Origin: Lumbricus terrestris
Lineage: Eukaryota; Annelida; Clitellata; Crassiclitellata; Lumbricidae
Reading direction: 5' to 3'
Length of the DNA stretch: 64,000 nucleotides
NCBI GenBank assembly: GCA_949752735.1
Contig: OX457040.1
Coordinates: 8,459,612-8,523,611, forward strand
Shown: piece by piece, positions 22,904-33,573 of the stretch
Numbering within the stretch: the first letter of the stretch is position 1
Layout of the letters: each line of letters opens with the position of its first letter
Position numbers and translations under genes: made by a program
Notes under the pieces: model-generated
The model's input: only the letters and a program-made list of their open reading frames with translations
Database searches by the model: none
What the model was told of the DNA's origin: nothing

Positions 22904-23272
22904 TGAATATGATGATGATTTGGCTACTACCCATCATTTTGTGATCTTAACATGTTAAAATTTGAGCAGATTAAACTATATCAATCAGGAGAATGTATGC
23001 ACCGCTTTGCCCACGATTTGCTCCCTCCTGCTTTAAGGGATTCTTCAATTTAGCTTTCCAGATCCATTCTCATTCATCAAGAAACTCGACGTCCTACAGA
23101 TGCATCTTTGCTCGCACTAATTCCCGTCTAATCTCTATTATAGCCACTGGCCCCTCAATATGGAATAAAGTCCCATCAGAAATCAGCAATCTCCATCATT
23201 ATCATTGTTTAAGAAAAAGTTACGCTCTCATTTAGTCGGTGTTGGCAACAATCTGTGATGATGCTTCATAAT

Positions 23273-24213
23273 TAGGGCTGTTGTTCGATTAAAAATTTTA
23301 ATCGAAATTAATCGCGCGATTAATTTTTTTAATCGCAATTAACGCCAAATTAATCGCAATGCATTTCCTTCAAATATATTAATCTTACTATTTTCTAAGG
23401 ACCCCTGAAGCATAAAATGTTAATGACTGAATGCATTCTTTCTATTGCAAACATATTTAATAACCTTTGGCTTAGGCGTATTGAATTTCTGCATTTAGTT
23501 TTTTGAACAGTTTGTATGACGGACAGAATTGAAACACTGTTCAAATCATCAGTGAGTCAACTGCTCAAAATCCGTTGATTTTTTTTCATTTGAGCCACCT
23601 TTAATTAACATAACATGGGCCTAAATGTGAAATTAGACAACCGTTTTCTGACTATCAAGATGAATTATTTATTCAGACCAGTTTATTTACCCTGGTCGGT
23701 TCAAGGGATGCTCTTATTAATAATTTATAGTCACAATTTTCACAAGAGGTTGCGGTTCTTGCCAAACCTCGTCTCAGTTGTCCTTCTGTAAGCATTTATC
23801 ATTTGAAACCTGAAATCCATTGGTCTTGCCATCTCACGGAGTTCAACCAACGTAGTCTGACGTCTGACGGAGTGAGGAAAAAGGAAACAACCTTAGTGGA
23901 CGATGCGAATCATGCGATGCGGCCGATGTCGACGACTCATCGTTAGCGTTTAACGCATGTTTTGGTTCGCATGCAGGCGACAATTGAGCAAAGAATTGCT
24001 ACGATAATACTCAAATTCTTTTTTGGAATATTTGCCAAAGAATGTATCACTAGCTTTAAGTAAGAGCCTTCCGTTTAAAACGAGTTTTTCTGCCTCTGAT
24101 TCCATTTTAATCAGATCTAATTAACGCGTGCGATTAATGCGTTAAAATTTTTAATCGCAAATTTTTTTAACGCGTTAATCGCACGCGTTAACGCGATTAA
24201 ATCAACAGCCCTA
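23273..24213. mobile_element. hAT-type element, TAGGGCTGTTG family
   Basis: The 941-bp element has ends TAGGGCTGTTGTTCGATTAA and GATTAAATCAACAGCCCTA and a perfect 8-bp TSD TTCATAAT (23265-23272 and 24214-24221). The subterminal regions are rich in TTAATCGC/GCGATTAA repeats in both orientations, resembling multiple transposase-binding sites. No transposase is visible. Confidence 0.88.
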
Positions 24214-24227
24214 TTCATAATGTTTGT

Positions 24228-24423
24228 CAGGGCTTTTTTAACGTGCAGTTGTACACAAAATGTGCAGTTCTAAAAGGGTTTGTGCAGTTGTAGAAGCACT
24301 TCTGTGCAGTTAAAACTAGCAAAAAAGAGGTCATTTTCCTCCGATTGGAAGTAATTTACCATGGAGGATGGAACAGGAAAGAAGGGGTTGTGCAGTTATA
24401 AAAATTTCTTAACAACAGCCCTG
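24228..24423. mobile_element. hAT-type miniature element, CAGGGCTTTTTTAACG family (copy i)
   Basis: The 196-bp element has ends CAGGGCTTTTTTAACG and TTAACAACAGCCCTG, with a perfect TSD ATGTTTGT (24220-24227 and 24424-24431). The sequence GTGCAGTT recurs inside. Its sister copy is at 44601-44769. Confidence 0.88.
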
Positions 24424-24769
24424 ATGTTTGTGTATTAAAACACTCGCATGCTTTATGTTCACTTGTCATTTTTTTTATTCTTCCTTATTTAGTTAAGAGT
24501 TTGCACTGTCTAATTTGGTTAAATTACCGTAAGTAATTGTAATTATTCACTCTTTTACTTAAAAGCAACAAATTATTGTCGGCCATTGCATACCTTTGTT
24601 TACATGTACGACGTAGGTGTACATATTAGCGGGATCAGTGATCCCTTCAGGGCCTATCCTTGTGGCCATTCCCTATAAACATGTGATTGCAATTGTATAA
24701 CTATAAAAGAAATGATTGGGTTCAAAATAAGTGATTGATTGATTGATTATGATGATGGCGATTGCGATG

Positions 24770-24779
24770 ACGATTATGA

Positions 24780-24810
<31 letters not shown>

Positions 24811-24845
24811 TGGAGTGGCGGTGGTGGTGGTTGCGATGATGATGT

Positions 24846-24903
<58 letters not shown>

Positions 24904-24917
24904 GGTGGTGGTGGTGC

Positions 24918-24994
<77 letters not shown>

Positions 24995-24998
24995 GTGG

Positions 24999-25082
<84 letters not shown>
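24770..25082. repeat. (GAT)n/(GGT)n/(GCT)n compound trinucleotide tract
   Basis: More than 300 bp of NNT trinucleotides with blocks of GAT, GGT and GCT. It reads open in several frames on both strands only because it is a trinucleotide repeat. Confidence 0.97.
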
Positions 25083-25249
25083 CGGTGTTGATGACAGTTA
25101 CTCTGACACTGAAGTTCACATCAATATCGTCAGTATAGAGGTATAGCAACAGTAGGCCTAACCGTCGTTCGTCTTTTTGTATACTAGAGCATTCATTTTA
25201 GAATGCCCTTTTTCTTGAATTGCACTGACAATCTTCGTTCAATCGCCAT

Positions 25250-25700
25250 TCTAGATGTCCACCGATCGTCATCTTCGTCAAGTCCTCCAACCATCGTCAA
25301 TCTTCCGGTGTTGCATTCTAAGAACCTTGGGTGTGAGCGGAGGTAGGGAGGGGTACGGTGAGGCCTGGTGTGGGCCCCGGGTTGTGCTGGGCAGAGGCGA
25401 AGACCTCAAATCTACCCAGCAGCGCCGAATACCCCAGAGGAGTGTGAGCGGAGTTGGAACGAGGCAGGGTGATGCGGAGTGTGGCGGGATGGTTCGGAGG
25501 GAGAGGCTAGGTGGGGCGAAATGGGGCAGAGAGCGTATGTGGGTGTGGATGGGGAGAGGGGTAGGGTTGGGGTACGGGAGTAGGGTGAGAGCGGGTGGGA
25601 CGGAGAGGGTGAAAAACCCTAAGTTTAGCGCGGTCAACGCCAGATGCGAAAAACTAAAATTTCCCGGGCAACGCCGGGTACCACAGCTATTATAGGCCCT
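25250..25700. other. GC-rich unassigned segment, possible Helitron 3' end
   Basis: A G-rich segment ends in CCCGGGCAACGCCGGGTACC followed by ACAGCTATTA. The CCCGG...CCGGG hairpin shortly before CTAT resembles Helitron 3' ends, which carry a hairpin then CTRR. No 5' end or Rep/helicase gene is seen. Open frames on both strands are low-complexity products of G-rich DNA. Confidence 0.3.
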
Positions 25701-26595
25701 ATATAATTATATTTGTATTTGTATATATATATATATATATATTATATAAAGATGTAGACAACATGCCAACTAGACCAGACGTGAACGACGAAAGTGTAGC
25801 CTAGTGTTCGACGTTGAACAAAATCTTTCTGACAGTGGAGTCTTTGAAGTAGACTTCACTCCCCCACAATTCGCTGAGTATTGTAGGCTACCGACGGCCT
25901 CATGCGGGAACGCTAATTGAGAGGTCGAAAATCTAATTTGAAAAGTAATAATTTGAAGATTGGACCTACCAAAAATCAATTGAAACAGCCGGTGATCGCC
26001 TGTTTTAGACAAATTGTTTTCGAAAAGTCGGTTTCAAATATATACGCTTTTTATAAGTCGCTCAAATCCTACTTTTTAGCGGTTACTGGGTTAAGAGCGC
26101 CTCTGAGTAGCTTTTAAAGGTGCTATATAAATTCTCAAAATGAAAATGAACGAATATATATATATTCGCTTAATAAAAAAGCAGGTTGACAAGCCGCAAC
26201 ACGCTTAGGCTTCAAGACTCAATGAAATGTGGTTAAAGGAGTATATATGCTACTGTAACAGTGGATTACTATGTTCATTCTTCGGTGTTCACGGATTGTT
26301 TTTAGCAAGCTCTTGTAGTGTACCCTAGGTACCAAGTTCTTATCATCCCTTTTTGGCAATTCAAAAACTGTTGAATGTTTTAGTAAAATCACTAACCTAC
26401 CTCTATCTCCAGTTTCTGCCCACAATCGCATGATATCACAGTTGAGAGTCAGATGCATAAAACACTCATGGTAGGGGGCTGTTTTATTTGTTTACCGTGT
26501 TAACTAAAATTATGCATGGACACCCATAAGCGATTAAAATAGGGTTTTAAAATACACACTTAGACCTCTGTGTAATTGTGTATGTGCGATTTCAG

Positions 26596-27571
26596 ACGAA
26601 TGCCCGCTATGGTTCTTTGAAGTCTTCCAACCAACTTAACTAGTTCAACACCTTCTGCCGTGTCCTTAGTTAGCGCTACCTGTGAAAGTCCACAGAACTA
26701 CCTGCCTGTGAGTCTGTGACAGATCTCAGAAAACGAAGACGGAACTTTGAAAGGTCGTCTTCAAATGGAAGCAACACATTTTTCAATAGTGACAACAAGG
26801 TCTCCAATTTCACCATCTGCGTTCCACCGATATTCGGAGACTCTATCAAAACGGTGGAAGTAATCGAATTCATCGAATTGAATCGATTACTCGGAGCAGA
26901 CAAGTTCGTGTTTTACCTGCAGTCCCCCAAACCGGAACTCATCTCCTGTCTTTGGTATTATTCCAAAATTGGACTTGTGGAACTCGTCAGTATGGTGCTT
27001 CCATTTTAACCACAAAGACGTACACTACCATGGCCAGGTTGTGGCTCAGAACGAGTGTCTGTTCAGGGTGATGTACCGAACAAAGTACGTCATCAACCAG
27101 GATATGGATGAATTCATTGTTCCAACACAGACCACAGATTGGACGACAATGCTGGACCTCATCCACAATAATAAGCAATTTGGAGATGCAGATAGAATAG
27201 CATCTTTCAATTTCCGAAACCTCTTCTTTCGAATGGAATCAGCTAGAGATTCGAAAGTAAAGGAGCCGTTTAGACCTGAAGACTCTGACGAAGACGTCTT
27301 GCATGGATGAATTAAATCCGCGAAGGTCAAAGGTTTTGGGTCGACCGAGAGACTTCTTATCTGGCATCTTAGCGAGATATTGAAAAGCAGTCTGGTGAGG
27401 AATGGAGACGTGAATGCTTTGATCGGCGAAGGTGATGGTCTACTCTTTCATTATCGAGAATTAGGTCCAGGTCATGTTAGCAAGGCGACCAATCGTCGAA
27501 TGTGGAGCTACCAGAAACAGCTTTTCGCCAGCGTTGCATCCCGAGCAATGTCATATGGCTGCAGAACGTAA
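26596..27571 (+). pseudogene. GT92 catalytic exon, copy 4 (multiply disabled)
   Basis: Begins after a preserved TTTCAG acceptor (ends 26595) but reads TGA where the paralogs have the Cys codon of MVLCSLP. An 8-nt insertion near 26710 (CTGTGAGTCTGTGAC versus CTGTGAC) shifts frame. Another frame break and a TAA occur at about 27006, where CCATTTAAACATGAA is altered. About 14-20 nt are missing near 27272, removing the NGYDLK region. Smaller changes affect the RLIIWHVHEI motif near 27340-27370. Recognisable remnants are SNFTICVPPIFGDSIKTVEV, VINQDMDEFIVP and the C-terminal SYGCRT. It is paralogous to copy 2. Confidence 0.9.
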
Positions 27572-27773
27572 CGTTCGGACTTATCACTATTTTTCTTAAT
27601 TCGTGCACCGCCTATTTGATAATTCGTTAATCAACAACAATTCCATTTTCGCTGTTTTCCAAGAAATGTTGAAGTCTGTTCTTTCTGGACTTTACTTTAA
27701 AGTTTACTCTACTGTAGGCTACATACACAGTCGTTCAGCTCGTTTATATGTTTTTCAATTCTATACGTGAAAC

Positions 27774-28063
27774 CATAGGCGGAGACCTGGGCCGAGAATT
27801 GGGAGGGGACGGAAAGACGCGAAATTTTCCGAAGAATTTCTGACGACCGGCGAAATATCGGATTTTTTTTTATTTTCGCCGCCAAAAAAGTTGATGACTT
27901 TTTTTTAGTCATCCGGCCAAATCTCGATCAAATTTTCTATTTTCGCCGCCAAAAAAGTCTTTACGCTCAAAGATTGGGGGGGGGACAAATGCATGGGCCG
28001 TCCCCTCAACACTTTCATTGGGGGGACCGTCCCCCCTGTCCCCCCCCTAGGTCTCCGCCACTG
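27774..28063. mobile_element. hAT-type miniature element, CGGAGACCT family (copy ii)
   Basis: The 290-bp element has ends CATAGGCGGAGACCTGG and CCTAGGTCTCCGCCACTG and a perfect TSD CGTGAAAC (27766-27773 and 28064-28071). The empty site is preserved in duplication unit 1 as CTATACGTGGAACGTGATCAA near 14601. Its orientation is opposite to the copy at 9591. Confidence 0.92.
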
Positions 28064-28129
28064 CGTGAAACGCGATCAATCCTGATTTGCGTTTATAATC
28101 TCCGTTCAATCATTCTAATCGACGTCCAC

Positions 28130-28240
28130 CGGTCGTCACCCTCCTGGTGCCCCTCCCCCCTCCTGGTGCCCCTCCTCCCTCCTGATGCCCCTCCCCCTCC
28201 TGGTGCCCCTCCCCCTCCTGGTGCACCCTCCCCCACAACT
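28130..28240. repeat. Short C-rich minisatellite (CTCCTGGTGCCCCTCC)
   Basis: Five to six units of about 17-20 bp. A Pro-rich frame through it is a repeat translation. Confidence 0.85.
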
Positions 28241-29601
28241 ATAATCAATGATGTTGTTCAGCTGTTGAGTTTTCTGCCACAAGGCAGGTTCATTGACTTT
28301 AAAGCCACATGGGGATGAGTTTACATATTATGTCGATAATATGTAGATATTTAAATGCATAAATATGTTATGGATTCGTTTAAATGTGCAATTTAAAATA
28401 TAATTATGACATAGCCTATAAATATATCATCATATCATTTTATCATCAACCCAGGCTATACGCTTAAGCGAGTGCACTGTACAGTATTATACGCTTGACA
28501 GCGTCTTTATGATTGCGTGGTATGTAACGCTGACCAAACCACATCGCACACGCGCTACGCTTGAGAAAGCATAATTATATGCAGCAGGGCTGGTATGCAC
28601 AGGACACGGCATAAGGTAATCACATATAGTGCCTAAACTCGACCTAGCAATTCCCGATATATCCATTGGAATGTATCCGTATGCACGAGAAAAAATAGCA
28701 ACGAGAATAACTAATCTACACATTCCTTGCACCCGACGATGCATGACGGTTGCTCTTCCCCCCAATTCAACAGGTTATAGCTGAGCGCGCATGCGTGAAA
28801 GATATTTATATGCGGTGGGGTAAACAGGTTCAGATCTAAAGACAGGGAAATGTCGACGGCTGCCTATTGTTCGCGCTGTCCAGCTAACGTCGGCCGTCTA
28901 TTGTTCACAATGGGAGTAGCCGGCGTACTCCTTCCTCGGAATTGGAATAACGTTATACCTAGTTTAATTCGCTAATCTCAAGCCGTGCATACGGAAATAA
29001 CCCAGTATTCCCGTATAGGCCAGATTTAAGCCAAATATACGAGTTATGCCCTCATGTGCATACGGGCCCAGGGGCGGAGCTACGCCAGGGCATGGCAGAG
29101 CAAAATAATGCTCTGCTATATTTGTGACTGTTTTTTGCCCCGGTCGTTGCCCTGTCCGAATTTTACCCTGCCCTCAATGTACTCGAGGTAAATTTTTTAC
29201 TATTACAGTCCGCATTCCTAATCTCCGTCATTGCACAGCCGTAAAATTATAATGTAGTATTATACGCAGTTTAAAATGTCGTAATTCAAAGCAATGATGT
29301 CAGTCTATTAAACTCAGATCCATCATCTTTGAGATAATAATCATTGCTGGTCATTAGAAACTATGCAGACTACATTCAGCTGCAAACGCTCTTCTAATTA
29401 CACATGTCATGTATGTTCAAACAGTGCGCTAAGTCAGTTGCGTCAAGCTAGCAAAAACACACTTGAGAATTATTATTGCAACTGTTCTCGATATAGAATG
29501 TCAGATAAACAGTTTCGGCAGTGCATGCTGCAGTAGCTCGTTCATTAGGCCTATATTTGAACAACATTGTGGTGAGTTTTGAAGCTATATCGTATCTTTT
29601 A
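28241..29601. other. Intergenic, no gene seen
   Basis: No convincing exon. Near 28860-28925 there is a phrase with CTATTGTTC and ACAATGGG resembling the diverged repeats at 3230-3560. Confidence 0.45.
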
Positions 29602-29826
29602 TTTCTCCATGTCTATAGCGCCCCTTCAAGCTCCCGACTCAGAGGCGCTCCCGACTACAGCGCGGACACCTCATCGGAGTTTCACACCAAAGCGCCCGAG
29701 CAATTGCGAGTGAAGGACTTACTCAAAGTCCCTACGCGGCAGCTTGAGGTGGATTCGAACCTAGAACCCTCCGGCTTCAATGCAATGAGCAACCACTACA
29801 CCACCGCGTCCCACATATCGCATCCA
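29602..29826 (-). mobile_element. tRNA-derived SINE (family 1)
   Basis: Read on the minus strand it starts with a tRNA-like head: an A-box region GCGGTGGTGTAGTGG and a B-box GGTTCGAATCC. The body includes GTAGGGACTTTGAGTAAGTCC and the 3' end contains GGGAGCGCCTCTGAGT, then GGCGCTATA. A second copy is at 62885-63062. The 3' end resembles the LINE 3' ends in this window. Confidence 0.8.
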
Positions 29827-29833
29827 TAGATTT

Positions 29834-30060
29834 ACATGGCGCCTTGCACAGAATGCCTATTCAGAGGCGCTCTCCGCACGAGAACTTCTGGGGGAGGAAA
29901 ATGCCTTTAATGAATGAGACAATGATGAGAAAAACACCGAGTCATCAGTTTAGCCAATATCGAGTGAGGAAGGTCATTCCAAATGTAGGGACCAACTTCA
30001 GAGAACACCAGATGTTGAACCGGATCCGTACTAATCCTAGGAGCAAAAGTTCAAGATGAT
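29834..30060 (-). mobile_element. Degenerate LINE 3' fragment
   Basis: On the minus strand it encodes a decayed LINE C-terminus (near HLVFSEVGPYIWNDLPHSI) and ends with GGAGAGCGCCTCTGAATAGG. No intact frame. Confidence 0.6.
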
Positions 30061-30741
30061 CAGCAGAACTCAACGAAAGAGATGAAGATGCCTATAGCGG
30101 TTTTTGCATTGGTCTGTTGTTTTGGTAGGTCTATTTAGGGACATCTCCCGGCTTTTCTTTGGAGACCAGAAAAAGGATTTTGTGGTGAATGCGTACAGTG
30201 CAAGACTTCAAGCATAATAAATTATGCATATATTGAGATATGCGCAAAGCGAGGGAGTCAAACAATTAGCCAATAGCTGAAGCAGTCAAGACCGATTTAT
30301 GAGGGGAAGACGCTATACATATGGGGCCCAAAAGAAGTGAGTTACAACAGTTTATGTGGGAAAAGACAAATACACGAAACATGTTGGTGGACAGACAAGG
30401 TGAGATCGATCGTCTGTTTGCTTTGATCCGCCTCAGTTGAAAGAAGAAGGAGCGAGTCAGGTTAGATGATGCGCTCCATTTAGCGTGAAAGAAGAGTCAA
30501 GTGTGACGTCCATGTTACGGGCTGTGTTTCAATATTGCCCAATTGTATTTCATATGTCACGAGTTAAATGTTATGCTTGAACATTTTCGACCACAATACC
30601 TGTCTCAGTCTGTTGATCTCGTGCATCTGAAAACTGTTATGGACCTATTTGTGAATGCCACCGAAAGAGTATATGCAGTGCGTCGATCACTAAATTAACT
30701 GTTAAAACTTTGTCTATTATCAGAATGCGCTCAGCTTAAAA
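30061..30741. other. Intergenic, no gene seen
   Basis: No coding signature or recognised repeat. Confidence 0.4.
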
Positions 30742-30952
30742 GGTACCTCGGTGGCCGAGTGGGTTGGTAGCCCGCTCGCCGCGCCGGCGGCCCGGGTTCG
30801 ATTCCCGGTCGGTCAGAGATTAATTTCTCGGATCTTTACTGCGGGTGGCTCGGTCGCAATATAAACGTGGAGTAGCGGTGGTGAAGGATATCACCCTCAG
30901 GGTCGAAGCCATAACACAGCCGCTATATAAATTTGCGATTACATTTACATTT
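30742..30952 (+). mobile_element. tRNA-derived SINE (family 2)
   Basis: The head GGTACCTCGGTGGCCGAGTG looks like an A-box region of a class II tRNA, and GGTTCGATTCCCGG is a B-box. A tRNA-unrelated body follows, then a (ACATTT)n tail near 30937-30952. It is not a functional tRNA because the acceptor arm does not close. A similar tail is seen at 3038-3055. Confidence 0.82.
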
Positions 30953-31419
30953 ACCTCGCTCATTTTGACCCAGATAATCACAGTAGTGCAGAGGTAACTA
31001 TGCGGCGAATTCGGTAGCGCGAGATTTTAATTTTGTTCTCCTTGATCTCCATAATATGCTTGTCTTACCACGTTCGCCGTAAATCACCCTCTGCTCTGGT
31101 TGCTTGAATGGATGCCCTATTATAATTATGCCATGGCTGCAAAAAAGTCTTGCGCCGACACTGCTCTACAGCATAGAAATAGAATGCGCAAACAAATGCC
31201 ATCTAGGTCATACGTACACGAGGGAACTGTAGCCCATTTTTAATAGGCATACCTATATACCACGTTGACCAATAAATTATCTGTCTGACTGTGTGTGGAT
31301 TCTTTGGCATAGACTCCACACCCCGCACTCACGCTGAGTTCGTCTTGGATCTATTTGTAAACAACGTCTGTGACGGAAATACAACAACAACAAAATTTCA
31401 TCGTCTTCGTCCGGACAAC

Positions 31420-31619
31420 CATGGGCGGAGACCTAGGGGGGAACAGGGGGGACGGTCCCCCCAATAAAGCGGCCCATGCATCATTTGTTCCCCCCCAATT
31501 GTTGTTTTGGCGGCGAAAATGAATTTTTTTTCGAGATTTCGCCGGTCGTCAGAAATTTTCCGGAAAATCTCGCGTCTTTCCCCCCCCCCCCCAATTCTCG
31601 GTCCAGGTCTCCGCCTATG
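31420..31619. mobile_element. hAT-type miniature element, CGGAGACCT family (copy iii)
   Basis: The 200-bp element has ends CATGGGCGGAGACCTAGG and CCAGGTCTCCGCCTATG and a perfect TSD CGGACAAC (31412-31419 and 31620-31627). It lies about 190 bp upstream of the gene A start codon. Confidence 0.9.
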
Positions 31620-31808
31620 CGGACAACAGCTAGCGCTGCAGTTGATATGACGCAGACATACATGTAATACATTGTAAGGTCTGCACTTTATATCTCTGGA
31701 CCGCTGACCTAACGAAACGTTCGTCAATAAGCTGGTGCCCTAAGCGTAGCTGTTAAATATAATCTCTTACTAATCTTCAAATTACGATTGTACGATACGA
31801 ATCGAGAA

Positions 31809-32150
31809 ATGAATGACTCTACTGGAAAACCTGTCGCTTTTGGTCTTCGTGCTGTGAGGGTCTGTGTCCAGTGTCGAAATATTGCATTCCGCTGGCTGGC
31901 GTTGTGTCTTGGATTGATATTCATCGCTGGTTTTGCTATTATATTCAGCCAGCAATTGAAAGGCGATGACAGCGACTGTTGCTCTGTAAGACTCATGGCT
32001 GAGACAGAAAATTTCGTCAATAAGTCTGAGGATATCAGGCACCAAAGAGTTGGAGACTTATGCAAAGGTAACTCGTCCGAAATCCCATGCTACTGCAAAT
32101 ATGTGAGACCAAAGATTTCCTTGCGAGGAGCGAGTGAGAATGACTTTCAG
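31809..32150 (+). CDS. GT92 gene A, exon 1 (cytosolic tail, membrane anchor, stem)
   Basis: The first in-frame ATG (31809) gives MNDSTGKPVAF..., conserved in gene B (MNDSTGKAVVSGF) and gene C (MKDSSGRSVLSTF). About 28 residues with several Arg precede one hydrophobic helix (WLALCLGLIFIAGFAIIF, about residues 29-46), typical of a type II Golgi glycosyltransferase anchor. A stem with a possible N-glycosylation site (NKS) follows. The exon is 342 nt, ends in phase 0 at CAG|GTAAGT and joins exon 2 at 33574. Total predicted protein: 524 aa over three exons. No TATA box or start site is assigned. Confidence 0.85.
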
Positions 32151-32451
32151 GTAAGTGAGATCTATCGTTAAAGTCGTACCACTGAGACATGGTACTTTAC
32201 CATACATTAAGTGTAGACCTATTAAACGCGCCCTGGAAACCATTAGACCTACAGTTGGTCGCTAAAGTGTTTTACCCTGTCTCATCTGATCCCCCACATT
32301 CCTATTCCCTACCATAGATTATGTTTCGCTAAGGCAATAAACACCATAAACTCTGAACACGTTGTCAAAGACTAACCCTGAGCAGGATTTCGCTGGCTGG
32401 GTTATAAGTGCATGAGAGAGTTGCGCAGTGGATATAGGTTTGAGTTTGAGT

Positions 32452-33076
32452 TTGAGTTTATTGATCCCAACATCAACTTAAATCACACAAGAATCAATGA
32501 TAATACACAAGATCTATAAGAAATAAGAAGATCCGAACCACCGGAAGTGCCTGTGGATCAACATCAACATCATGCATGGCTAAGAACAATGGTGCAGCAA
32601 GTAGATTAGGTAAGAAATTAAAAAAGAACAGGTAGCCAGCAGAGTAATCAAACGAAATGAATTCAAATGTAAAATTAGGGAACAACAGGCCCACCAAAGG
32701 GACAACGTCCCGCTAAGAGGGGGCCTATTTAGCTAAGTGGCATTAAGAGGTTAAAGATGACATGGGCTTACAGGAGGAAAAGACCCAGGGATCCTAGGCT
32801 ACATTGAGAACAATAACAGTTTGAGAAAACACAAACGTACGATTTATAACAAACTTAACTAACTTAACTAACAGCTATGATACATGCTCAAGTGTGTGTG
32901 CTCTTAAAGTACGTTTAAAGCAAGAGATAGTATTGGAGGTACGGATTTTGAGAGGTAGGTTATTCCAAAGTAGAGGGGCCTGAAATTTGATAGATAATTT
33001 GCGAGTATTAGTTCGTGTGGAAATTAGTTTATAGTCCGGTTTATTTCTTAAGCCAGCCTTGAATTGGGTAGGGGGA
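32452..33076 (-). mobile_element. LINE 3' fragment in gene A intron 1
   Basis: The minus strand encodes a LINE C-terminal signature (KLSIKFQAPLLWNNLPLKIR, then CFKRTLRAH), a stop, and a 3' region ending near 32452 in CAATAAACTCAAACTCAAAC. The tail is thus a (CTCAAA)n type, unlike the other LINEs here. It is 5'-truncated at the repeat ending at 33077. Confidence 0.65.
32530..32565 (-). repeat. Antisense copy of exon 2 segment (first)
   Basis: 36 nt complementary to 33643-33678 of gene A exon 2, with one mismatch (CCACAGG for CCAAAGG). It encodes DVDPQALPVVRI when read in reverse. It is part of a 47-nt direct repeat (32521-32567 and 33077-33123). Confidence 0.9.
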
Positions 33077-33085
33077 AAATAAGAA

Positions 33086-33121
33086 GATCCGAACCACCGG
33101 AAGTGCCTGTGGATCAACATC
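33086..33121 (-). repeat. Antisense copy of exon 2 segment (second)
   Basis: The same 36 nt as at 32530, with the same mismatch to exon 2, about 520 bp upstream of the matching exon segment and inverted relative to it. Confidence 0.9.
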
Positions 33122-33573
33122 AATTTCAGACCATTCCAGCATCATTTGCTAACAGCCAGGAATTTGTTGTTCTAAAAATTATATCACGGTAGAGGAAATT
33201 CAGTGCAATATTGAACATGAACTGCTACTCGTCATAATTATCACACGACAATACTACATGTAATCATGCATGCAGACGTATACGTACTGTTCGACTTCTG
33301 AACTTAAATTGGAAGTCTTTTCGTGACTTTTTACGGCGTGATAAAATCTTTTGTAACTATAGCATTGTTCCGAAACACCACACCACAATGGAAACTTTAC
33401 ATTACACCGTACAAAGCAATAATAATCATTGTCTACACCACAATGCACAATGATTTATACAATGCTCTGTGATGACCTGCGCTGCGCAGTAAATTTGAAC
33501 ACACTACAGCAGTGAATCAGTGATGTAAGCTACAATACACTAATAATCCATAACATGATCTTCTCATATTCAG

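Larger units (their letters stand above)
22985..24760 (+). mobile_element. LINE 3' fragment interrupted by two hAT elements
   Basis: Starts with the same C-terminal coding remnant as at 8736 (IFARTNSRLISIIATGPSIWN). It resumes after two insertions with a 3' untranslated-like region (24432-24730) and ends in a GATT-type tail at about 24731-24750. The insertions are at 23273-24213 and 24228-24423. Confidence 0.65.
14680..28090 (+). repeat. Segmental tandem duplication, unit 2
   Basis: Direct copy of 4566-14650, containing GT92 copies 3 and 4. It is enlarged by the nested hAT cluster at 16232-19983 and other insertions. Exact breakpoints are not resolvable by eye. Confidence 0.8.
32151..33573. 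other. Gene A intron 1
   Basis: Bounded by CAG|GTAAGT and TTCAG|CC. It contains a minus-strand LINE fragment (32452-33076) and two 47-nt direct repeats, each holding an antisense copy of part of exon 2. The remainder, 33124-33573, shows nothing recognisable. Confidence 0.75.

Noticed and set aside
24739..25149. Open frames of 131-158 aa on both strands (poly-Asp, poly-Met, poly-Ile)
   Set aside because: They are translations of a trinucleotide repeat, which is open in several frames by composition.
25255..25695. A 146-aa Arg/Gly-rich protein
   Set aside because: G-rich DNA open on both strands, no recognisable domain, ending in a repeat-like hairpin.
30742..30830. A tRNA gene
   Set aside because: A- and B-box-like sequences are present, but there is no matching acceptor stem and the sequence continues into a SINE body with an ACATTT tail.
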